From assembly GCA_030151005.1 (NCBI GenBank), contig JASLES010000224.1:1-7906 (forward strand): a DNA stretch of 7,906 nt. The letters run 5' to 3'. Under the pieces are notes generated by a model. It was not told where the DNA came from. It searched no databases and saw only the letters and a list, made by a program, of their open reading frames with translations. The DNA is from Silvimonas sp. (lineage in GTDB: Bacteria > Pseudomonadota > Gammaproteobacteria > Burkholderiales > Chitinibacteraceae). Shown here one piece after another: positions 1 through 6,018 of this stretch. The position numbers and the translations under genes were made by a program. How positions within the stretch are numbered: position 1 is the stretch's first letter; each line of letters starts with the position of its first letter.

Positions 1-945
1 GCGCAGCGGCGGCATGTGCAGTTCAATCACATTGAGCCGGTAATACAAATCCTGGCGAAAGCGCCCGCTTTCCACACAGCGGGCCAGATTCTGGTGCGTG
101 GCGCTGATAATGCGCACATCGACGGCTTCTTCCTGGGTGGCACCCACCTTGCGCACTTTGCGCTCCTGAATGGCACGCAGCAGTTTGACCTGCATGGGTA
201 GTGGCAGGTCGGCAACCTCATCCAGAAACAAAGTGCCGCCGTGTGCGGCCTGGAAAAACCCGTCACGATCCGCATCAGCACCGGTAAACGCGCCCTTGCG
301 GTAGCCGAAAAACTCGCTTTCCATGAGATTTTCCGGGATCGCCCCGCAATTGACGGCTACAAACGGTTTTTCCGTCCGCACCGACTGGGCGTGAACCATG
401 CGCGCCGCGCGCTCCTTGCCGGAGCCCGATTCACCGCTCACGTAAACCGGCGCGGCGCTACGTGCCAGTTTGTCGATCAGTTCCAGCACTTGTTTCATGG
501 CTGGGGATTCGCCCAGCAACATGCGAGCCGGCGCATCGCTGGCCGGAGCAGCTGTTTCGTCATCCAGATTGAGCGCAGATTTGATCAGCGTCCGCAGTTG
601 TTCCAGCGACACCGGCTTGGCCAGGTAGTCAAACGCGCCCGCCTTGAGCGCATCGACCGCGTTTTGCGTGCTGCCATAGGCGGTGATCACGGCCACCGGC
701 ACATCCAGCTTTTTTTGCTGCACGTAGCGAATGACGTCCATGCCATCACCATCGGTCATGCGCATATCGGTCAGGCAAAAATCGTAGCGCTGGCCGTCCA
801 GCCGTTGCCGGGCCTGCGCCACACTGTTGGCGGTATCCACCGACAAGCCCATTTTGAGCAGTGTCAGCTCTAGCAGTTCTGCCAGATCGACTTCATCATC
901 CACCACCAGAACGCGTTTATCCGTTCGTGTTTTTCTGGCCATCAT
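1..945 (-). CDS. pilR: PilR, type IV pilus sigma-54-dependent response regulator (C-terminus missing)
   Basis: Response regulator that, once phosphorylated by PilS, activates sigma-54 transcription of type IV pilin genes. The 315 visible residues hold a complete receiver domain (about 11-125) with acidic pair D16/D17, phospho-acceptor D60, T88 and K110. The AAA+ domain follows, with Walker A GESGSGKE (171-178), the sigma-54 contact loop GAFTGA (218-223), Walker B GTLFLDE (237-243) and RFRQDLYYRLNV (295-306). The segments ARSAAPVYVSGESGSGKE and ESEFFG are PilR-like rather than NtrC-like. The family is about 445-460 residues, so roughly 130 residues, including the Fis-type helix-turn-helix, lie beyond the left edge. 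Two consecutive ATGs (945 and 942) could start it; an in-frame TGA lies immediately upstream. No good Shine-Dalgarno is visible. The start lies inside the end of pilS, so translational coupling is likely. Domain identity is certain; PilR versus another NtrC-family member is very likely, given the pilS neighbour. Confidence 0.93.
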   Translation of the reverse strand, partial: MMARKTRTDKRVLVVDDEVDLAELLELTLLKMGLSVDTANSVAQARQRLDGQRYDFCLTDMRMTDGDGMDVIRYVQQKKLDVPVAVITAYGSTQNAVDALKAGAFDYLAKPVSLEQLRTLIKSALNLDDETAAPASDAPARMLLGESPAMKQVLELIDKLARSAAPVYVSGESGSGKERAARMVHAQSVRTEKPFVAVNCGAIPENLMESEFFGYRKGAFTGADADRDGFFQAAHGGTLFLDEVADLPLPMQVKLLRAIQERKVRKVGATQEEAVDVRIISATHQNLARCVESGRFRQDLYYRLNVIELHMPPLR

Positions 946-2509
946 TCATTCCGAAGGTAATGCGAAAACGCGCGCCTTTTTCTGGCGGCGCATACACCAG
1001 GTGCGCCGCATTGGCGGCACAGATCTCCCGCGCAATATACAGACCCAGTCCGGTGCCTTTCGATTCTGTGGTGAAGAACGGCTCGAACAGTTGCACCTGC
1101 GCATCAGCGGGTACAGGCGGCCCGTCGTTGTAGACATCCAGCCGCCAGTGGCCATCGGCCTGCGCAACCGTAAAGGTCAGACTGCCCTCGGCCTGGCTGC
1201 AATAGCGCCAGCCATTGCGCGCCAGATTCCACAACACCTGGTGCAAATGGCCAGGGTCGAACCGTATCACTGCATCTGGTGGGCAGAGAAGCGGCAGCGG
1301 CGGAGCGATCTTTTCTACCTGACGAAACTCCCCCAGGAAGCTCTCCAGCCATTGCGCCAGATTGATTTCGGTAATCTGCAAGCGGTCGCGCCGGTTCAGT
1401 TCCAGCACGTCATGCACCATGCGCTCCAGCCGGCCGGCATTGTCGCCAATAATCGCGGTCAGCCTTGTATATAGCGGATCATCCGTGGTTTCTTCAGCCA
1501 GCAATTGCGCGGCATGGCTGATCGCCGAGAGTGGATTGCGGATTTCATGGGCCAGATTGGCCGTCAGCCGGCCCAGCGCGGCCAGTTTGAGCTGTTGGGA
1601 TTCATGCCGCAGGCGGTCCATGTCTTCCAGATACACCATTACATCGCCCGGTTCTTGCTCAGACAACCCAACCATACGCAGACGCAGCGTCTTCTGCGGG
1701 CGCCCGCCGGCAACCAGCTCAGCCACCCGCGTGCGGTCAATTTGCCAGGCTGCCACGGCCTCCGCGAGGCGGGGCAATGGTTCTGCCACCAGATCACCAA
1801 TCAACAGGCTGCGCCCGGTCAATTGTTCGGCACGCTCGTTAAACTGGCGGATGTGTCCAAGACTATCCACCACCACGACGCCATCCGAGATGTCCTGCAG
1901 GATGCGCTGGTTCACCTGCGCCAGGTTCTGCAAATCCACCCCCCGCTGTTCGGCCAGCTTTTCACTGGCTTCCGCCGTACGGGATAAGCGATGCCCCAGC
2001 CAGGCCACCGCAAAACAGGCAACACACAATAAGGCAGGGGTGAAGTTTTCATCCAGCGAAGACTGGAATGCCACCACCCGCCACAGTTGCTCAATCAACA
2101 GCGCAATGCTGGCCACGGCCGCATGGAACAAGGTCATGCGCCCGCGTGAAATCAGCCCCGCCGCCGCCAGATAAGGCAGCAACAAGATACCCAGGCCACT
2201 TTTTACGCCACCAAACAGATCCATCAGGCTCACCAGGAAGATCACATCGGTGACGACCTGCACACTGAGCTGGATTTCAAAACCGGGCATGCGCTTGGTA
2301 ATGGTCAGCGCAAACAGGCCAACCAGTACAAGATCACCCGCAATCAGCCACAAAAAGGGCTCGCGCAGGCTGGGGTCTGTGACAAAACGGTGGGAAAAAA
2401 CGGCAATACTGAGGACCAGCCCCACCACGCACAACAGGCGGAACAGGTTAAGCACGGCGAGCGAGCGCCAGTGCATTTCCGGGGTGGAAGGGGCAGGTGT
2501 GTCCGGCAT
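917..2509 (-). CDS. pilS: PilS, membrane sensor histidine kinase for type IV pilus expression
   Basis: Inner-membrane histidine kinase that phosphorylates PilR. As annotated it has 530 residues, the usual PilS length. About six hydrophobic segments lie in residues 17-173 with almost no periplasmic domain. A helical linker and a PAS-like domain (about 200-295, DGVVVVDSLGHIRQFN) follow. The kinase core has H box HEIRNPLSAISHAAQLL with phospho-accepting H321, N box NLARNGWRY (428-436), F box FEPFFT (475-480) and G2 box GTGLGL (485-490). The G1 box is unusual: NDGPP (461-465) where DxGxG is expected. I chose the ATG at 2509 because AGAAGG lies 8 nt before it and the product then begins like PilS. 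A longer frame to 2629 has no ribosome binding site and adds 40 Pro/Gly-rich residues. The gene lies 151 bp after rppH and overlaps pilR. Confidence 0.93.
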   Translation of the reverse strand: MPDTPAPSTPEMHWRSLAVLNLFRLLCVVGLVLSIAVFSHRFVTDPSLREPFLWLIAGDLVLVGLFALTITKRMPGFEIQLSVQVVTDVIFLVSLMDLFGGVKSGLGILLLPYLAAAGLISRGRMTLFHAAVASIALLIEQLWRVVAFQSSLDENFTPALLCVACFAVAWLGHRLSRTAEASEKLAEQRGVDLQNLAQVNQRILQDISDGVVVVDSLGHIRQFNERAEQLTGRSLLIGDLVAEPLPRLAEAVAAWQIDRTRVAELVAGGRPQKTLRLRMVGLSEQEPGDVMVYLEDMDRLRHESQQLKLAALGRLTANLAHEIRNPLSAISHAAQLLAEETTDDPLYTRLTAIIGDNAGRLERMVHDVLELNRRDRLQITEINLAQWLESFLGEFRQVEKIAPPLPLLCPPDAVIRFDPGHLHQVLWNLARNGWRYCSQAEGSLTFTVAQADGHWRLDVYNDGPPVPADAQVQLFEPFFTTESKGTGLGLYIAREICAANAAHLVYAPPEKGARFRITFGMNDGQKNTNG

Positions 2510-2517
2510 GGCGTGGG

Positions 2518-2523
2518 CCTTCT
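2518..2523 (-). promoter_or_regulatory. Ribosome binding site deciding the pilS start
   Basis: On the minus strand this reads AGAAGG, 8 nt before the ATG at 2509. The competing upstream ATG at 2629 has no purine-rich site before it, so this site favours the shorter, 530-residue PilS. Confidence 0.7.
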
Positions 2524-2660
2524 GTTGTGCCTTGTTGCCTGGCCCAACCGGGCCACTGTCGAAATCCGGGAAGAAAACCGGCCCGGGCAAGATGGCAACA
2601 GCAGCCACCCCGCCTTGGGGCCGGATCATTGATGCGTGTTACAGCGGGCTACTACCGTGT

Positions 2661-3173
2661 TCAAGTCGACGAAGTTGGGGTCGGCGGCCGACGATCCGGC
2701 GCGCGATCCAGAAAACGCGACAACTCCGACAACGCGGCTTCATACACGCCACGTTTGAACTCAATCACGGCCTCCAACGGCGACCACCACTCGTTCCAGC
2801 GCCAGGCGTCGAACTCGGGGTGGTTGGTGCGGCGCAGGCAGACATCAGAGTCATGTCCTTTAAGCCGCAGTAAAAACCAGATCTGTTTTTGTCCTTTATA
2901 AGTACCGCGCCATTCGCGGCGGACCCAGTTGGTCGGCACATCATATTTCAACCATTCGCGCGTGCGACCGATGATTTCGACCTGTTGCGACGACAGGCCG
3001 ACTTCTTCCATCAGCTCGCGGAACATGGCTTGTTCCGGTGTTTCACCCTGTTTGATCCCACCCTGCGGGAATTGCCAGGAATGCTCGCGTACGCGTTTTC
3101 CCCAGAAAACCTGATTCCTTTGGTTGATGATGATGATGCCGACGTTCGGACGATAACCGTCTCGGTCGAGCAT
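2661..3173 (-). CDS. rppH: RppH, RNA pyrophosphohydrolase (Nudix family)
   Basis: Removes pyrophosphate from the 5' triphosphate end of mRNAs, leaving a monophosphate that stimulates RNase E decay; cytoplasmic. The 170 residues start with MLDRDGYRPNVGIIIIN, close to the E. coli RppH start. The Nudix box is complete: G38, E44, then R52-E53-L54, E56-E57 and G59, which supply the metal-binding glutamates. Other RppH signatures are HSWQFPQGGI (31-40), GQKQIWFLL (94-102) and PEFDAWRW (119-126). The C-terminus ends in a Pro/Arg/Thr-rich tail (about 157-170), probably disordered. An AAGGT ribosome binding site (3181-3185) lies 7 nt before the ATG. It is the first of three same-strand genes ahead of pilS and pilR. 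No terminator is visible in the 151 bp before pilS, so read-through is possible but not shown. RppH is preferred over a dinucleoside polyphosphatase name, which older annotations used for the same family. Confidence 0.95.
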   Translation of the reverse strand: MLDRDGYRPNVGIIIINQRNQVFWGKRVREHSWQFPQGGIKQGETPEQAMFRELMEEVGLSSQQVEIIGRTREWLKYDVPTNWVRREWRGTYKGQKQIWFLLRLKGHDSDVCLRRTNHPEFDAWRWNEWWSPLEAVIEFKRGVYEAALSELSRFLDRAPDRRPPTPTSST

Positions 3174-3341
3174 GGGTAATACCTTGTTAAACTTTGGTTA
3201 ACCCCGATTTTTCCACATCCGCCAAGGCTTGGAAACCAGCAAATGCGATCCGGCGCTGCAAAGCGGGTTTTTACCGGGGTCCAGGACGAGTCTGAATACA
3301 GTGTCATGCCGTGCTGCGATGCGGCTCGCAGCATTTTGCAA
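3174..3341. other. Intergenic region between the SpeE-like gene and rppH
   Basis: 168 bp separate the SpeE-like stop from the rppH start. The region should contain the rppH promoter, but I see only weak candidates on the minus strand: TTGGCG with 17 bp to GTTAAC is poor. Also present are the odd palindrome CCAAGGCTTGG (about 3222-3232), a close pair of GTTAA elements (3186-3202) next to the ribosome binding site, and the hairpin listed separately at 3313-3332. No coding frame here is convincing. Confidence 0.4.
3313..3332 (-). terminator. Possible 3' hairpin of the SpeE-like transcript
   Basis: A perfect 7-bp inverted repeat (GCTGCGA, 6-nt loop, TCGCAGC) lies 9 bp after the SpeE-like stop codon. 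On the minus strand no T run follows it, so it is not a standard intrinsic terminator. It may be a 3' stabilising hairpin or work with Rho. On the plus strand it is followed by ATTTTG, which is also weak. Confidence 0.35.
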
Positions 3342-4130
3342 TCAAATGAAGATCTTGCGATCGTTGTGCGGATTCAGGCGTGCCAGGTCGCTGACGAACT
3401 CGTCAAATTCCAGCCCGTACTGGTTTTTCAGTGCCTCGGCGCGTTCTGCCAACGTGGCCCAACCGGGGTTGTTCTGGCCGCGCACAAAGCAAAACGCCAG
3501 TACATTGCCCTTTTGCCGGGCGGGCAACAGCAAAATACGCTCGTTAAATGCGGCGCTCAGGCGGTCACGGTAGGTTTCAAAGCGCCGGTCTGATCCCCAC
3601 AGATTGACCACCAGCACGCCATCTTCAGTCAGACGATCACGGCAAGCGCTGAAAAAGTCGGCAGTGGCCAGCGGCTCGGCAATGCCTGAGGCCGAGTAGG
3701 CATCCATCATGATCAGGTCGGTAGACGCATCCGGCATGGCGTACACGTGCGCCGCGCCATCACCCACCACCACTTGCAGGTGATCATCATCCATGGGCAA
3801 CTGGAACATGGAACGCGCCACAGCCACAACTTGCGGATGTAACTCCACCGCAGTCAGCAGGGTGGCGGGCATTTTCTCGTGCATCCATTTGGCAATTGAA
3901 CCGCCCCCCAACCCGATCAGCAGTGCATTGCGCGGCTGCGGGTTAAACAGCAGAAAACCAAACAGGCAGCGCGTGTAGGCCAGTACTAGCTCCAGCGGGT
4001 CGCTCACACGCATGGCGCTCTGGGTGTCGTCACCCCCAAAGTGCAATTTGCGGATACCGAGCGAGTCCGAAATGTCGATCTGGATTTCTTCGTGTGCGGC
4101 CGGGCTGATCCGTTTTGATCTGAACAACAT
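3342..4130 (-). CDS. Spermidine synthase-like (SpeE-family) protein, non-canonical
   Basis: A 262-residue Rossmann-fold protein of the spermidine synthase/methyltransferase superfamily, presumably cytoplasmic. Family marks are QSAMRVSDPLELVLAYTR (37-54), the nucleotide-binding loop GLGGGSIAK (73-81), acidic residue E96 in VELHP, and GDGAAHV (123-129) with D124. Where true aminopropyltransferases carry a D-S/T-x-D-P loop with a second catalytic Asp, this protein has MMDAYSASGIAEPL (141-154): D143 is kept but the second Asp is missing. The N-terminal region before the core is also short. Putrescine aminopropylation therefore cannot be assumed; a different amine acceptor or a methyltransferase is equally possible. 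The ATG overlaps the ttcA stop by one base (TGATG), so the two genes are translationally coupled and co-transcribed. Family membership is confident; the substrate is unknown. Confidence 0.85.
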   Translation of the reverse strand: MLFRSKRISPAAHEEIQIDISDSLGIRKLHFGGDDTQSAMRVSDPLELVLAYTRCLFGFLLFNPQPRNALLIGLGGGSIAKWMHEKMPATLLTAVELHPQVVAVARSMFQLPMDDDHLQVVVGDGAAHVYAMPDASTDLIMMDAYSASGIAEPLATADFFSACRDRLTEDGVLVVNLWGSDRRFETYRDRLSAAFNERILLLPARQKGNVLAFCFVRGQNNPGWATLAERAEALKNQYGLEFDEFVSDLARLNPHNDRKIFI

Positions 4131-5077
4131 CAGAAATCACCGCAGGCACTGTCCTGCGCCTCGCCATCCGGCTTGCTGGCCAGGATGTTGATCCGGCCCG
4201 GTTCGCTGAACTGGTCCCGGTCAAACGCCTTGTCGCCGTCATCGCGTGCAATACCATCGGCTTTGGCATTCTTGAAGTCGTACAGGCGCGTATCGGCCAG
4301 GTGAGATGGCACCACGTTCTGCATGGCGCGGAACATGCTCTCGATACGACCTGGAAAACGCTTGTCCCAATCCTTGATCATCTGCCCCACCACTTCGCGT
4401 TGCAGATTGGGCTGGCTGCCGCACAAATTGCACGGAATGATCGGAAACTGCCGCGCCTCGGCATAGCGAACGATGTCTTTCTCGCGGCAATAGGCCAGCG
4501 GGCGGATCACCACGTGTTTGCCGTCATCGCTAACCAGCTTGGGCGGCATGGATTTCATCTTGCCGCCGTAGAACATGTTCAGGAACAGTGTTTCCAGAAT
4601 GTCTTCACGATGATGGCCCAGCGCAATTTTGGTGGCGCCCAGCTCATCGGCCACGCGGTACAGAATGCCGCGACGCAGGCGCGAACACAGGCCACAGGTG
4701 GTTTTGCCTTCCGGCACCACGCGCTTGACGATGGAATACGTGTCTTCTTCGATGATGTGGTACTCGACGCCGAGTGCCTTGAGGTATTCCGGCAGCACGT
4801 GCTCCGGAAAACCGGGCTGTTTCTGGTCCAGGTTCACGGCCACGATGCTGAAATTGATGGGGGCAGAGCGCTGCAAACCCATCAGGATATCCAGCATGGT
4901 GTAGCTGTCTTTACCGCCGGACAGGCACACCATCACCTTGTCGCCCTCTTCGATCATGTTGAAATCGTTGATGGCGTCGCCCACGCCGTGGCGCAGCCAC
5001 TTGGTGAGCTTGTTGAAATTGTATTGCTGCTTTTTTTCCGCCTCAGTCAGGGCGGTAGTTTCGGTTGCTGCGTTCAT
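4130..5077 (-). CDS. ttcA: TtcA, tRNA 2-thiocytidine(32) synthetase
   Basis: ATP- and iron-sulfur-dependent enzyme that installs 2-thiocytidine at position 32 of certain tRNAs. With the start at 5077 it has 315 residues. The ATP-pyrophosphatase PP-loop SGGKDS is at 53-58. The cluster-binding cysteines are in CGLC (C128, C131) and CNLC (C216, C219), matching the positions of the three cysteines essential in E. coli. LDQKQPGFP (83-91), GHHREDILETLFLNMFYGG (154-172) and SMFRAMQNVVPSHL (247-260) are near-identical to Neisseria-type TtcA. An in-frame ATG at 5119 would add 14 residues, but it lies inside a strong hairpin. I prefer 5077, although its ribosome binding site is weak (GAG about 9 nt upstream). 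The gene follows folM after 114 bp and overlaps the SpeE-like gene by one base. Confidence 0.95.
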   Translation of the reverse strand: MNAATETTALTEAEKKQQYNFNKLTKWLRHGVGDAINDFNMIEEGDKVMVCLSGGKDSYTMLDILMGLQRSAPINFSIVAVNLDQKQPGFPEHVLPEYLKALGVEYHIIEEDTYSIVKRVVPEGKTTCGLCSRLRRGILYRVADELGATKIALGHHREDILETLFLNMFYGGKMKSMPPKLVSDDGKHVVIRPLAYCREKDIVRYAEARQFPIIPCNLCGSQPNLQREVVGQMIKDWDKRFPGRIESMFRAMQNVVPSHLADTRLYDFKNAKADGIARDDGDKAFDRDQFSEPGRINILASKPDGEAQDSACGDF

Positions 5078-5090
5078 GGCTAAAAGCTCG

Positions 5091-5127
5091 CGGGGCGCAT
5101 ACGGCGTGGTTATCCGCATGCGCCCCG
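5091..5127 (-). promoter_or_regulatory. Strong hairpin in the ttcA leader
   Basis: In the ttcA sense RNA, CGGGGCGCAUGCGG pairs with CCGUAUGCGCCCCG over 14 bp (one G-U pair) around a 9-nt loop (AUAACCACG). In the opposite strand the wobble pair becomes an A-C mismatch, so the structure is better in the ttcA direction. It ends 13 nt before the chosen ATG and is followed by CGAGCUUUUAG, so it could act as a weak attenuator or limit ribosome access. No known riboswitch class is recognised. Confidence 0.6.
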
Positions 5128-5191
5128 TTGGATAGATGGTTGAATTGACGGCGATTTTAACCGAAATCGGCCCAGTACGGCCATGTCCGGG

Positions 5192-5926
5192 TTACAGCAC
5201 TACGCTGCGGCCGCCGTCCACCGGCAAGATGACCCCGGTGACATAGGGCGCCTCCAGCAAAAAGTGGATGGCCTGCGCCAGATCTTGCGGCGTGCCGGTG
5301 CGGCCCAGCGGAATACTCGCTTCAATCCGCGCGCGCTCTTGTGCATCAAATACGCTGTCGTGATCGGGCCAGAGATTGGAGCCTGGGGCTACCGCGCTCA
5401 CCCGCACTTGCGGGGCCAGCTCCCGCGCCAGTGAACGCGTCATGGCAACCAGGCCGGCTTTGGCCACCGTGTACAGCGTGTGTTCCGGATAAGGCCGGTC
5501 TGCGTGAATGTCCGCAATGCTGACGATGGCACCATGTGTTTCCCGCAGGGCGGCTACGGCAGCCTGCGCCAGAAAAATCGGAGCCTTGAGGTTGGAGCCC
5601 AACAAATCCTGCCAGGCCTCTTCGGTAAACTGGCCCACCGGCGTGGGAAAGAAAGAAGAGGCGTTATTGACCAGTGCATCCAGCCGGCCAAAGTGCGTCA
5701 ATACGGCCGTAACCAGCGCGGGCAATCTGGCCGTATCAAGCAAATCGGCCTGGAACAGGGCCACGGAACCTGGCCGTTGTGCGTTCAGTTCATCAACCAG
5801 CGCCTGCGCTTGCGCCGCAGAACTCCGGTAATGCAACGCGACGCGCCAGCCACGTTCATGCAAGTACCGGACTATGCCCGCTCCGACCCGACGCGCGCCG
5901 CCGGTCACCAGCGCCACCTTCTCCAT
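5192..5926 (-). CDS. folM: FolM-like pteridine reductase (short-chain dehydrogenase/reductase)
   Basis: NADPH-dependent reductase of the pteridine reductase branch of the SDR family. It probably reduces dihydromonapterin or dihydrofolate to the tetrahydro form in the cytosol. The product has 244 residues. The cofactor loop TGGARRVG (8-15) has the TGxxxRxG pattern that separates pteridine reductases from ordinary SDRs, which carry TGxxxGxG. NNAS is at 87-90. The catalytic set is D139 (SIADIH), Y152 and K156; Asp replaces the usual SDR Ser, and the 13- and 4-residue spacing equals that in trypanosomatid PTR1. VAPGSN (179-184) and the C-terminal LPVDGGRS are typical. The ATG at 5926 has GGAGAA 7 nt upstream; a longer GTG start at 5950 is not needed. 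Divergent to the methyltransferase gene and followed by ttcA. The substrate, dihydromonapterin versus dihydrofolate, cannot be read from the sequence. Confidence 0.88.
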   Translation of the reverse strand: MEKVALVTGGARRVGAGIVRYLHERGWRVALHYRSSAAQAQALVDELNAQRPGSVALFQADLLDTARLPALVTAVLTHFGRLDALVNNASSFFPTPVGQFTEEAWQDLLGSNLKAPIFLAQAAVAALRETHGAIVSIADIHADRPYPEHTLYTVAKAGLVAMTRSLARELAPQVRVSAVAPGSNLWPDHDSVFDAQERARIEASIPLGRTGTPQDLAQAIHFLLEAPYVTGVILPVDGGRSVVL

Positions 5927-5931
5927 GCAGT

Positions 5932-5937
5932 TTCTCC
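5932..5937 (-). promoter_or_regulatory. Ribosome binding site deciding the folM start
   Basis: Minus-strand GGAGAA lies 7 nt before the ATG at 5926. This is a near-ideal site and excludes the longer in-frame GTG start at 5950. Confidence 0.75.
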
Positions 5938-5949
5938 GTTTACCCGGCA

Positions 5950-5966
5950 CTGGCGGATGCCGCCAG
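5950..5966. repeat. Perfect 7-bp dyad in the folM/methyltransferase divergent region
   Basis: CTGGCGG, 3-nt spacer ATG, CCGCCAG. It sits in the 92-bp gap between the divergent starts at 5926 and 6019, so it could be an operator or a folM leader hairpin. No clear promoter could be assigned on either strand; a TTTACT/GATAAC pair with 16-bp spacing on the plus strand is weak. Confidence 0.4.
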
Positions 5967-6018
5967 GCCAGATGACAACATTTACTTTAGAATTGGCAGC
6001 TGGATAACCCCATCGCCA

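Noticed and set aside
241..873. 210-codon plus-strand frame
   Set aside because: It is antisense to the pilR receiver and AAA+ domains, Arg/His-rich, and has no motif.
1362..2174. 270-codon plus-strand frame rich in Ser and Arg
   Set aside because: It is antisense to pilS, with composition typical of a shadow frame.
2510..2629. N-terminal extension of PilS by 40 residues
   Set aside because: There is no ribosome binding site before ATG 2629, and the extension is Pro/Gly-rich and unlike PilS. A good site precedes ATG 2509.
4301..5083. 260-codon plus-strand frame
   Set aside because: It is antisense to ttcA, His/Gln-rich, with no family resemblance.
5779..6018. N-terminal extension of the methyltransferase
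   Set aside because: It overlaps folM in antisense, is rich in Pro, Arg and Ala, and the family begins near the ATGs at 6019 or 6040.
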